Positions 20,974 to 30,423 of a DNA stretch of 64,000 nucleotides are shown here, in pieces (the stretch's first letter is position 1; the number at the start of each line of letters is the position of its first letter). The notes beneath the pieces were generated by a model. It did not search any database and had not been told where the DNA came from. It was given only the letters and a program-made list of their open reading frames with translations. The stretch comes from Methylococcaceae bacterium (GTDB lineage: Bacteria; Pseudomonadota; Gammaproteobacteria; Methylococcales; Methylomonadaceae), in NCBI GenBank assembly GCA_030627205.1, contig DAOUSN010000003.1, forward strand, positions 34,343 through 98,342, in the 5' to 3' direction. The translations under genes and the position numbers were made by a program.

Positions 20974-22711
20974 GTTGAGTTAATCCATCTGCCACTAACT
21001 CAGTGATATTATCACCTGTTAGCGCATTTAAAAAAGTCACTAATGCTTGTATTTCTGAGGCATTAAGATTTAAAGGTTGAATTAATGGCGACAAGGTTTC
21101 ATTTGCAATTCCACCTCGATTATAAAATTCAACCACTTGTTGTAACGTATTAAATTTACCATTGTGCATATAAGGTGCCGTTAAAGCGATATTACGTAAA
21201 CTGGGAGTTTTATATTGCCAACGATGTTTTGGATTTTGGGTGATTTCATATAAACCTAAATCATTAGCTTTTTTTTCAGCAACACTATTAATAATCTCAG
21301 TTTTTACTTTAATAAAAAAACCTTCAGCCATTTGAATAGAACGATAATTTGATATATTTACCATAGAATCCGCAAAACCGATCCCTGTATTATGCAATTT
21401 TTGATCAGTAAATAAAGCATCATGAGTATTGAATTGATGACAAACCGAACAGCCTGCTTTACCTTTAAATAACTCAAAACCTTGTTTTACCTGTGCGTTA
21501 ACCGCATCTTTCTGATGGCCATAATACCAACGGTCGAAAGCAGAGTTTGCCGAATTTAAAGTGCGCTCATAACTAGCAATTGCTTTGCCAATATTTTCCA
21601 TATTGATGGCGTTTGAAAATGCAGCTTCAAATAAACCTTGATAATCAGCTAAGGTTTTAATTTTCTCAAGTAACCAGCCTATTGAAGGATTACCCATTTC
21701 ATTAGTGGCTAATAATGGCGACCACACTTGTTGTTCTAAAGAAAATTCACGCCCATCATGAAACAGTCGTTTAAAATAGCCAACATTATAAAGTGTCTGA
21801 GCATTACGACGTACTGTTTGCCCTTCAATCCCTACCGCTGTTGCCATTTCATTACTACCAAAACCTTGATCTGGAATATGACACATGGCACAAGAAATCG
21901 TATTATTTAACGATAACCGTCGATCATAAAATAACTTTTTACCCAATTCAATTTTTTTCTTAGTTAGAGGATTATTTTTTGGAATAACTAAAGCAGGCAA
22001 ACCTAAAGGAATATTAACTGATAGAGTGGATTTATTATACTTTATCGGTATGGGTTTATTAACAGGATGTTCTAATAACAGGGTTTTAATATCGTTAATC
22101 AAGGTATCAGTATGTAAAAACGACACGCTGTAAATATTGCGAATTTGTCGGCGGTTATCAATTAAAAAGACGCGCAAAAGATGTGAAAATGTGCCTATAA
22201 ACTTTCCATTCTTATCAACTATTTTTTGTAAATTTTGTTGATAATGTTTTAAAATAGGCTGTAATTGCTCCTCAGATTCTGTCGTTAAAAATTGCCAATT
22301 AACTCCAGAAAAACTTCGCCCATATTCTGCCATCACCGCTGGTGTATCATGCTGTGGATTAAAGCTCATGGTTAATAGTTTAACTTTATTTTTCAACTCA
22401 GGCTGTGTTTTTAAACGTGATTTTAATTGGTGTAAAACCGATGTTGCTAATGGACACCCATTGATATCAGAGCAAGTTGAATAAATAAAACTGATGACTA
22501 TCACCTTATTATCAAATAAGTCATATAAGCTTTGAGTTTTAGCGTGAATATCTAAGACTTCTCCATCCTCAGCTAATCCCAATAGCGGCAACTCATAACT
22601 TCCCACTAAAGGTGCGTCAAATTTTAATGGGCTATAACCCATCGCTAATGTATCCGCTTGTACGGGTATTAAACCGCACCAGCAAAAGAGAATAATGACT
22701 AAATAGCCCAT
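20963..22711 (-). CDS. Fusion of SCO1/SenC-like domain with MauG/CcpA-like di-heme cytochrome c peroxidase
   Basis: N-terminal VISFIYSTCSDINGCPLATSVLHQL...; C-terminal two heme c motifs CAMCH and CSVCH, with TPSLRNIALTAPYMHNGKFNTLQQVVEFY. Confidence 0.9.
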   Translation of the reverse strand: MGYLVIILFCWCGLIPVQADTLAMGYSPLKFDAPLVGSYELPLLGLAEDGEVLDIHAKTQSLYDLFDNKVIVISFIYSTCSDINGCPLATSVLHQLKSRLKTQPELKNKVKLLTMSFNPQHDTPAVMAEYGRSFSGVNWQFLTTESEEQLQPILKHYQQNLQKIVDKNGKFIGTFSHLLRVFLIDNRRQIRNIYSVSFLHTDTLINDIKTLLLEHPVNKPIPIKYNKSTLSVNIPLGLPALVIPKNNPLTKKKIELGKKLFYDRRLSLNNTISCAMCHIPDQGFGSNEMATAVGIEGQTVRRNAQTLYNVGYFKRLFHDGREFSLEQQVWSPLLATNEMGNPSIGWLLEKIKTLADYQGLFEAAFSNAINMENIGKAIASYERTLNSANSAFDRWYYGHQKDAVNAQVKQGFELFKGKAGCSVCHQFNTHDALFTDQKLHNTGIGFADSMVNISNYRSIQMAEGFFIKVKTEIINSVAEKKANDLGLYEITQNPKHRWQYKTPSLRNIALTAPYMHNGKFNTLQQVVEFYNRGGIANETLSPLIQPLNLNASEIQALVTFLNALTGDNITELVADGLTQPII

Positions 22712-24030
22712 TATTTTTTAACTTTTTCCGAATATAAAGCATACGCACCAAAACGCATTTGATGCGCTCTACCTAATTTTTCTTTAATAAAATCAATGCT
22801 AAATTGAGGAGTTAACTTTTTACCATCCCAATGAAATAATTTCAAATATTGTTCATTGTCATTGGCTTTTTTATCCCAATTAGATAATAATGATGAGGTA
22901 TAATATAAACGTTTACCATCCCAGCTAGATGAGACCATATTAACTTGTTTTCCAATTACTTTTTCATAAACTTGCTTAGGCTTAAACGGATCTGAAATAT
23001 CAAAACCACGGGTTTTACCATCCATAAATGTATTCACCCATAACATCTGGTCATCACTCTGAATTGAAATATCAACAGGTAATGGAATTTTGCTTGGGTC
23101 GCCAATATTAGCTACGTCTTTTGCCTGCCACTCACCTGCTTTGTCTTGATGAATGAGCCAAATTTTTGAGGTTAATGCGGTAGTGGTAAAACAATATTCA
23201 TGTTCAGGTTTAATTGCACAACGAATTTCTAAAGGCGCACCAGTTACGTCTAACACTTTTTTCGGTTGACGCGTATGTAAGTTCCAAACAACCACAGTAT
23301 TACCAAATTGCTGCATTGCCTTGGAATCATTTAGCATTTTTCCAAAATCCATCATATAATTATTCCAGCCTGTAAATGAGGAGGTAAACAAAACATTTTT
23401 ACTGGGTAAAGCACGGACATCATAACCAAATCCATCGGCATATTTACCAGATTTTATTGCCCCTTGTAAATCTTTATCCGTAGGCATCCAATAGGTTTTA
23501 ATATACTCACCTGCATTGGTATATTCTACTAAAGCCGTGTTTCCACCGTGATTTTTATGATTGGATAACCCTGTAATTAACATTCGTCCTGGTAAAGCAT
23601 AAGTAGTATGAGGACCGACAACACCCCCACTTTTAGCGACAAAATCAGTAATGGTTTTATACAACACAGGTTTAGCAGGATCGGTATGTACATCAAAAAT
23701 AAAAATTTTATTGGTATCTAGTCCTCCTGCCCATAAATAATGGCGGTCATCAGTAAAACCTGAATGATGGGCTTCATTGCGACCTCCTACCGACAGTGAA
23801 TTAATAACTTTACCGTAATTTTTAGATTTTGGGTTAACCGCAACCGTGACGAGTTTATCTTGTTCATCTCCCAAACCTTTAATACCTAATGTCCATACAT
23901 AAACAAAATCTTCTTGCCCTTGAATTTTTACCATGTAAGGCGACATACAGGTTTCATCCGCTTGGACATTAGTTACAACTCCCACGCTTAATGCTAAAGA
24001 TATTGATAAAAATAGTGATTTTAATTTCAT
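22711..24030 (-). CDS. mtoX: Selenium-binding protein 56 family methanethiol oxidase (MtoX-like), exported
   Basis: Signal peptide; GGRNEAHHSGFTDDRHYLWAGGLDTNKIFIFDV; GPHTTYALPGRMLITGLSN; HAHQMRFG-like RAHQMRFGAYALYSEKV terminus. Confidence 0.85.
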   Translation of the reverse strand: MKLKSLFLSISLALSVGVVTNVQADETCMSPYMVKIQGQEDFVYVWTLGIKGLGDEQDKLVTVAVNPKSKNYGKVINSLSVGGRNEAHHSGFTDDRHYLWAGGLDTNKIFIFDVHTDPAKPVLYKTITDFVAKSGGVVGPHTTYALPGRMLITGLSNHKNHGGNTALVEYTNAGEYIKTYWMPTDKDLQGAIKSGKYADGFGYDVRALPSKNVLFTSSFTGWNNYMMDFGKMLNDSKAMQQFGNTVVVWNLHTRQPKKVLDVTGAPLEIRCAIKPEHEYCFTTTALTSKIWLIHQDKAGEWQAKDVANIGDPSKIPLPVDISIQSDDQMLWVNTFMDGKTRGFDISDPFKPKQVYEKVIGKQVNMVSSSWDGKRLYYTSSLLSNWDKKANDNEQYLKLFHWDGKKLTPQFSIDFIKEKLGRAHQMRFGAYALYSEKVKK

Positions 24031-24056
24031 GGTTTTCTTCCTCTGTTTTATTATTA

Positions 24057-24071
24057 GACTGGTCGTCTTTA
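24057..24071. promoter_or_regulatory. Candidate TetR operator upstream of mtoX
   Basis: GACTGGTCGTCTTTA, containing AGAC-N5-GTCT. Shares GAC(Y)(R)GTCGTCTTTA with the site at 24732, upstream of the tetR gene. Confidence 0.6.
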
Positions 24072-24128
24072 TTATATTTTTTGCTGTAAGTTATTATTTT
24101 ATTGCGTGGTTATAAATTTTTTATAAAT

Positions 24129-24719
24129 TCAAACACAAAAATAATCCCCTAGTAAATAGTTACAACATTCTTTTAAAGGCTGAACTGAACGCTCAATTTT
24201 CATGCGTAATAACGCACCTTGCCAAAGATTGACTAATAAATCAGCCATAAGAATGACACTTAAATCTTGGCGTATTGTGCCTTGTTGTTGAGCCGCTAAT
24301 AAACCCTGCTGTAAACAATCTCTATAATTACCAACAGCATCCACTAACGCTTTTCGGCATAAATCACTGCTATCCCCCATTTCTCCCATAAAATTACCCA
24401 ATAAACAACCATCTTGAAAATCATTAGCGGCTGACGCTTTAATTAAATGTTCAAAATAGTTTTGTAAGCTCATCAATGCATTTTCGGGGTTTTCCTGTAA
24501 ATATTGCTGTAATTGTTCAATAAATGGATGAATATAATGCAAAGTCACTTCGGCTGCAAAGGCTTCCTTACTGGAGAAATAATGGTAAAAAGATCCTTTG
24601 GGAATATTAACGGCCTCTAAAATTTCCTTTAACCCAGTACCATGATAACCTTTAGCCATAAACAACTCGACACCTTTATCAAGTAACTGCTGATGATTGT
24701 GTAAATTTTTTTGTACCAT
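24129..24719 (-). CDS. TetR/AcrR-family transcriptional regulator
   Basis: LLDKGVELFMAKGYHGTGLKEILEAVNIPKGSFYHYFSSKEAFAAEV N-terminal HTH. Confidence 0.9.
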   Translation of the reverse strand: MVQKNLHNHQQLLDKGVELFMAKGYHGTGLKEILEAVNIPKGSFYHYFSSKEAFAAEVTLHYIHPFIEQLQQYLQENPENALMSLQNYFEHLIKASAANDFQDGCLLGNFMGEMGDSSDLCRKALVDAVGNYRDCLQQGLLAAQQQGTIRQDLSVILMADLLVNLWQGALLRMKIERSVQPLKECCNYLLGDYFCV

Positions 24720-24731
24720 TACTTATTATCC

Positions 24732-24746
24732 GACCAGTCGTCTTTA
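24732..24746. promoter_or_regulatory. Candidate TetR autoregulatory operator
   Basis: GACCAGTCGTCTTTA (GAC-N5-GTC), 13 bp upstream of the tetR start. Near-copy of the site at 24057. Confidence 0.6.
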
Positions 24747-25012
24747 AAAGCAAGTATATAAAAATTTATCTTTCTAAATATTTTAAAGATTGTTATTATT
24801 TTATTAACTTATTGGCATTGATTCTGATTTTTTATTATTTACATTCCAATACCTTTTAGAACATATTTTTGTCATATTATAGTGGCATACTTTAATCTCT
24901 ATTAATCGTAACTGTACGCAATTTAATACCACTTTCAACCATCATAAGCTTATAATATTGCTTGTGGTCATAATTAATCTAATTTAGTGAAAAGAATAAA
25001 CTTGAAACGAAA

Positions 25013-25864
25013 ATGAATATACTACACATCTCAGATATGCACTTTGGTACTCGTCACTGGCTCGGAAAAAGTGAATTATTGTTAGAAAAACTAAACAGCT
25101 ATACAGCTGATATTGTCATCAACACTGGCGATAATACCACTGATGCTCTAGAAAATGAATTTGAAGCGGCTGGAAAATTTTTGAAGACAATTAATTGTCA
25201 ACACGTTGTTTCAATTCCTGGGAATCATGATAAACGAAATATGCGAAGTGCTGATTATTTTCGCCAATATATTGAAGACATCGAAGTTGTTCGCCCATTA
25301 AATCGTGATAAATGTAAAAAGAGGAATATCTTTCTTGATGGAAATACCAATGGCATAAAGGAACATTTTACTGACATCAATTTTCTTAAAAACATCACAA
25401 TCAATGGTGAATCCTTATTAATAGTGTGCTTAGATTCCAATTCACTCTATAAAGATAACGGTTTTGTAGATAATGAAATATTGAAAACACTTTCTCATGC
25501 GATTAACAAATCGAGTTACGATAAAATAATTTTGCTAACTCACCACTCTATTTTAGATACTGATTCAGATCCTCTTTTCAATTCCAGAATCGTTGTCGAG
25601 TTTGTCAAAGAACATAATATAGAACATGTTTTCTGTGGTCATACGCATCATTTATCAATAATGCGCTCAACCGACCTCTATCACAAACACTCCTTTACTC
25701 AATATAAGAATGGGTCACTATCAAGTGGCAATACACTCAACGATACAAATATGTTTCTGTTCTATAAAAACTTTGACACTAAAGCAATGGAAATCCACGT
25801 AGTTAGAGCTATTATTGAAAATAAATGCCTGAGATTTAAAGAGGAAATAATTACCATTTACTAA
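25013..25864 (+). CDS. Calcineurin-like metallophosphoesterase (CpdA-like)
   Basis: ILHISDMHFG, INTGDNTTD, SIPGNHDKR, LLTHHSILD, FCGHTHH metallophosphoesterase motifs. Confidence 0.9.
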   Translation: MNILHISDMHFGTRHWLGKSELLLEKLNSYTADIVINTGDNTTDALENEFEAAGKFLKTINCQHVVSIPGNHDKRNMRSADYFRQYIEDIEVVRPLNRDKCKKRNIFLDGNTNGIKEHFTDINFLKNITINGESLLIVCLDSNSLYKDNGFVDNEILKTLSHAINKSSYDKIILLTHHSILDTDSDPLFNSRIVVEFVKEHNIEHVFCGHTHHLSIMRSTDLYHKHSFTQYKNGSLSSGNTLNDTNMFLFYKNFDTKAMEIHVVRAIIENKCLRFKEEIITIY

Positions 25865-25885
25865 TAAAATCATTAAGGTAATAAA

Positions 25886-27226
25886 ATGCGTATTCAAAAA
25901 TTACAGCTTAAAAATTTTCGATGTTTTGAAACATTAGATATAACGTTTCCAAACTCTAATTTAGCAATTTTTATTGGTTTGAATGGATCTGGGAAAACGG
26001 CGATATTTAATGCTATTGAGTCAAGTTTTGCCAATTTTCCAGAAATTATTGTTCCAAGACTAACGTCCGACTTTGATGAAAAAAAATTTAAAGAATTAAC
26101 ACAAGAAGAAATTAATGAAACTAGACTTGGGGAAATTAAATTTAGTGCTGAGGATATTTCAATCAACGCCTCTGAAACTTCGATTGAAAGCTGTTTAAAA
26201 AATGAGGATAAAATGGTTTCATGGAAAACCGTTTATGCTAAAAATAATCCACAATCCTGTGCAATTTCAATCACTCATCAAAGTAACTTTACAGATAAAA
26301 ACCAAACTCATCTTTTTAACAGATTTATTTGTATTGCTTACGATGCTGTTAAAACAAAAGCCAACATTCATACAATAGATTGGAGGGGATCATATTATTC
26401 TACGTTTGATAAGTTTAAAGGCTGGTTTATAGAAGAAGAAAACATAGAAAATGAACTCATTAATGATAAAAAAGATTTTAGTTTTACCAATCCAAAATTA
26501 AATGTTATTAGAAAAGCAATGCATTTATTTTTAAACGAATTACTCAATGCTAATTTTCATGACCTTAAAGTTAAAAGAATTTATCATGCAACAGAAAGCA
26601 TGGGAACATACGAAGAAGAAATAAAAAAATATGAAAGCTTTTTAACCATTAAACATGATGATAAAGTATTAAAATTAACACAACTATCCGCAGGACAACG
26701 CATATTATTAGATTTAGTGGGAGATATATCCTATAGACTGGTTATTTCTAATCGTGACCTGAAAGAAAACCATGATTATTCTAATACCGTTTTAGTATCA
26801 ACGGGGATTGTTTTAATTGATGAAATAGATTTACATTTACATCCTCAATGGCAAAGAGAGGTATTACCAGCTTTACAAAAAACCTTTCCGAATATTCAAT
26901 TTATTGTTACCACTCACTCTCCCTTAGTATTAAGTAAAATAGATAAAGATAATATATTTATATTGAAAAATAATAAATTATATCAACCTTCTAGTAATTC
27001 TATTGGACGTGATTCTAGTGATATTCTTGAAGAAATTATGGATATATCGCCACGTCCCAAAGAGATTGAAGATTTATCAAAAAGTTACTTTTCTTTAATT
27101 AATAAAAACTTATTTGATGAGGCTAATAAAGTTCGTCAACAACTTTCAGAAAAATTAGATCCTCAAGATCCCATTTTCATTAGAGCAGATGCAGTAATAA
27201 CACGTAAAAAGTTATTAAGACAATGA
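25886..27226 (+). CDS. OLD/RecF-like AAA ATPase, PtuA-like (Septu defence)
   Basis: MRIQKLQLKNFRCFETLDITFPNSNLAIFIGLNGSGKTAIFNAI; LSAGQRILLDLVGD; GIVLIDEIDLHLHPQWQREVLPALQKTFPNIQFIVTTHSPLVLS. Confidence 0.8.
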   Translation: MRIQKLQLKNFRCFETLDITFPNSNLAIFIGLNGSGKTAIFNAIESSFANFPEIIVPRLTSDFDEKKFKELTQEEINETRLGEIKFSAEDISINASETSIESCLKNEDKMVSWKTVYAKNNPQSCAISITHQSNFTDKNQTHLFNRFICIAYDAVKTKANIHTIDWRGSYYSTFDKFKGWFIEEENIENELINDKKDFSFTNPKLNVIRKAMHLFLNELLNANFHDLKVKRIYHATESMGTYEEEIKKYESFLTIKHDDKVLKLTQLSAGQRILLDLVGDISYRLVISNRDLKENHDYSNTVLVSTGIVLIDEIDLHLHPQWQREVLPALQKTFPNIQFIVTTHSPLVLSKIDKDNIFILKNNKLYQPSSNSIGRDSSDILEEIMDISPRPKEIEDLSKSYFSLINKNLFDEANKVRQQLSEKLDPQDPIFIRADAVITRKKLLRQ

Positions 27227-27927
27227 AGTATATTAACAAAAAGTCTTCACCACCAAAATTTGAACAATGGAAAAAAGAATATCAACTTACAGAAACTCAT
27301 TTATCAGCAATAACATCGTTAGAAAATGAAAAAAATAAAATTTGGGGGAAATTTTCAGGCGAAATAAAAACGAAGGTCAAAGAGTTGTTACTGAATGAGC
27401 AAAGCTTTATTTGTTGTTATTGTCAACAGCGTATTAAAGCAGATAAACAAACGACTATTGAACATTTTATTGCTAGAGATGTTGATCCAACAAAGATGTT
27501 TGATTATGATAATATTTTTGTTTAAAGAAAAAACCTACCTAAAGCAGAACGAATACCCTTACATTGTGACCGAAAAAAAGGAAATACTTCGCTTCCAATC
27601 AACCCATTAGATAAGTTATGTGAATCACATTTCAGCTATTCTTTTAATTTTGACTCAAAGAAACCTAAAATATTGATAGAGTATCAAACACCAAAAGGTA
27701 GTAATGCCATCCAAATATTAAATTTAAATATTCCTCATCTTGCTACATTACGTGGAGCAGAAATAGCAGGGTTTATTTTTGATGAAAATGACGATTTATT
27801 ACCCACTGAAGATATAGAAAAATTACTTTCAATTATAAAGCAAAAACAAAATGATAAATTTCACCCCTTTTGTGTGGTTTTAGAATGTATTTTAAAAAAA
27901 TTTTTATTAAATGAGTTTCCATCATGA
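27223..27927 (+). pseudogene. HNH endonuclease, PtuB-like (TIGR02646/Septu type), interrupted by an in-frame TAA at 27523-27525
   Basis: ORFs 27223-27525 and 27673-27927 are in the same frame. Reading through the TAA gives ...FICCYCQQRIKADKQTTIEHF...FDYDNIFV*RKNLPKAERIPLHCDRKKGNTSLPINPLDKLCESHFSYSFNFDSKKPKILIEYQTPKGSN.... ATGA overlap with the ATPase gene. Confidence 0.75.
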
Positions 27928-28700
27928 GTCAAACCATTCACCCAACCGCAGTTATTGAAGACAATGTGATTTTAGGCAAAAATATTATTATTGAGGCATT
28001 TGCTGTCATAAAATCAAATGTAAAAATCGGCGATGATTGTAAAATTCGCACTCATGCGGTCATAGAATCGTTTGTAGAAATGGGGCAAGGAAATGAAGCA
28101 CACCCTCATGTTGTTCTTGGAGCAGTGCCTCAAGATACCAGTTTCGATGCTGATACTATTTCTTGGTTAATTATCGGTGATAATAATAATTTCCGTGAAG
28201 GCTTTACTGCTCATAGAGCTACCATAGAAAATGGTAAAACCATAATTGGCTCAAACTGTTATTTTATGAATAATAGTCATGTTGCTCATGATTGTAAAGT
28301 TGGTGATAAAACTATTTTTGCAAATAATGTTGCAATAGGTGGCTTTGTCGAAGTTGGAGACCATGTATTTATGGGAGGTGCAGCAATCGTACATCAGTTT
28401 TGTCGCATTGGTTCGTATGCGATTGTTCAAGGAACAACTGGATTAAATAAGGATGTAATCCCCTTTATGCTCATTGCCGGTTACCCAGCTAAACATTATC
28501 GTTTAAATACCATCGGTTTAAAACGTGCAGGAATAAAAGGTGATGACTATAAAGTTTTATCATCAGCTTTTCGGTTATTAAAAAATAAACAATCGTTAGC
28601 TGAGTTAAATGAAACCAAAGAACTACGTTACCTAAAAGAGTGGTTGGCAGTAAAATCCAAACGCGGTGTTCATGGTTTTATTTCAGTAGATAAACATTAG
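27924..28700 (+). CDS. lpxA: Acyl-ACP--UDP-N-acetylglucosamine O-acyltransferase LpxA
   Basis: Left-handed beta-helix hexapeptides; HVAHDCKVGD catalytic His region; GAVPQD; C-terminal helical domain. ATGA overlap with the preceding gene. Confidence 0.88.
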   Translation: MSQTIHPTAVIEDNVILGKNIIIEAFAVIKSNVKIGDDCKIRTHAVIESFVEMGQGNEAHPHVVLGAVPQDTSFDADTISWLIIGDNNNFREGFTAHRATIENGKTIIGSNCYFMNNSHVAHDCKVGDKTIFANNVAIGGFVEVGDHVFMGGAAIVHQFCRIGSYAIVQGTTGLNKDVIPFMLIAGYPAKHYRLNTIGLKRAGIKGDDYKVLSSAFRLLKNKQSLAELNETKELRYLKEWLAVKSKRGVHGFISVDKH

Positions 28701-29512
28701 TTTTGACATTGTGGACAAAAATAACTTGCACGTTGAGCAAGAGTTATTTTCTCAATAGGGGTTTTACATTGATAACACTGTTGCCCATTTCGACCATAAA
28801 CCTGTAACGATTGACTAAAATAACCCGGCTTACCTTGTTCATTAACAAAATCTTTTAAAGTTGTTCCTCCTTGCTCAATTGCCTGTTGTAAAACTGTTTT
28901 AATCGTTAATGCAAGCGTTTGATATTCAGTCAAAGAGACGTTTCCTGCGGCTCTTTCTGGATGAATTCCAGCATTAAATAACGATTCACTGGCATAAATA
29001 TTCCCCACGCCAACGACAATATGCCCATCCATAATGAAACTTTTAATGGCTTTTCGTCGTTTAGTAGCCCGTTGATACAGATATTCACCATCAAAATCAG
29101 TGGTTAATGGTTCGGGACCTAAAGTTTTTAATAAACGATGATTATAAACATCTCCTTCTCCCCATAAAACTGCTCCAAATTTACGCGGGTCATTGAAACG
29201 TAAAATAGTGTTATCAGCAAAAATAAAATCAACATGGTCATGCGAAGTAATTACTGTATCGCTATTAACAATGCGTAAACTTCCTGACATACCTAAATGT
29301 AAAATAATGCTTCCTGATGTCGTAGTTAACAAACAATATTTACCCCGTCGAGTAACATTATCAATTTTTAAACCAATGATTGATGATGGAAAGTCATCAG
29401 GGATTTTCCAACGTAATTGTGACTCTCGAACCACAACATCATCAATTATTTTATTTTGTATGTGTGGACGAATCCCATTACAGATGGTTTCTACTTCAGG
29501 TAATTCAGGCAT
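28697..29512 (-). CDS. mutM: Formamidopyrimidine-DNA glycosylase
   Basis: MPELPEVETICNGI start; zinc finger CYQCKTPIEKITLAQRASYFCPQCQ. Confidence 0.97.
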   Translation of the reverse strand: MPELPEVETICNGIRPHIQNKIIDDVVVRESQLRWKIPDDFPSSIIGLKIDNVTRRGKYCLLTTTSGSIILHLGMSGSLRIVNSDTVITSHDHVDFIFADNTILRFNDPRKFGAVLWGEGDVYNHRLLKTLGPEPLTTDFDGEYLYQRATKRRKAIKSFIMDGHIVVGVGNIYASESLFNAGIHPERAAGNVSLTEYQTLALTIKTVLQQAIEQGGTTLKDFVNEQGKPGYFSQSLQVYGRNGQQCYQCKTPIEKITLAQRASYFCPQCQN

Positions 29513-29685
29513 TTTATATATGAGTAGGATTTAAAGGACATCTTCTATTGTACCTACTTTAAGTTTTAGAGCAATATTAGCCCACAGTTTTAGTGATTAT
29601 TTGAAAAAATCATCTTTATTTTCACTAATTTTAATAGAAATAACGATATAATAATTATTTATTTTTTCTACCTTACTTCTTTCTT

Positions 29686-30417
29686 ATGGATGAGACTACA
29701 CGTTTACACTATCTTAAGACCATGGGAATCGAAAGCTGGTGTTCTAAGATAGCTATTATTACCAACCCTACAACTAAACAAACTAAACAAACTTTACCGA
29801 TTATTAAAACTAACAAAAAAATACTTACTCCAGAAATTAAAGCTCCACTAGAAAAACCGCAAGTAAATGACAGTTGGGAACAATTAACACAAGAGATCAG
29901 CAGTTGTCAAAAATGTGAGCTTTACAAAACCCGTACTAAAATTGTTTTCGGTACAGGAAATATTGATGCTGATTGGTTTTTTATTGGTGAATCAACTGGA
30001 GAAGTCAAAGGTTTACAAGGAAAATCTTTTATTGGTAACACAGGATTCTTGTTAACTGAAATGATACGAGCTTTGGGTTTAAAAAGAGAAAATGTCTTTA
30101 TCACCACTCTGTTAAAATGTCCTCCCCCAGATAATCAAGACCCTAGTGCTGATGAAATAACAACTTGTCATGATTATTTGAGGCGGCAACAAGCGTTAAT
30201 AAAACCTAAAATTATTATTGCTGTTGGGAGGGTTGCGGCTCAAAAATTACTCAAAACTACCAAGCCATTAAAAGAACTCCGAGGTGTCGTACACAGAATA
30301 GAAAAGATACCTTTAGTTGTGATTTATCACCCTGCTTATTTATTACGCTCGCTGACTCAAAAAAGTGCTGTTTGGCAGGATTTACAACTCGCTTTAAAAA
30401 CTTACCAACAATTATAA
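29686..30417 (+). CDS. Family 4 uracil-DNA glycosylase
   Basis: CQKCELYKTRTKIVFGTGNIDADWFFIGESTGEVKGLQGKSFIGNTG; TTLLKCPPPDNQDP; VVIYHPAYLLR. Confidence 0.9.
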   Translation: MDETTRLHYLKTMGIESWCSKIAIITNPTTKQTKQTLPIIKTNKKILTPEIKAPLEKPQVNDSWEQLTQEISSCQKCELYKTRTKIVFGTGNIDADWFFIGESTGEVKGLQGKSFIGNTGFLLTEMIRALGLKRENVFITTLLKCPPPDNQDPSADEITTCHDYLRRQQALIKPKIIIAVGRVAAQKLLKTTKPLKELRGVVHRIEKIPLVVIYHPAYLLRSLTQKSAVWQDLQLALKTYQQL

Positions 30418-30423
30418 AAAATA

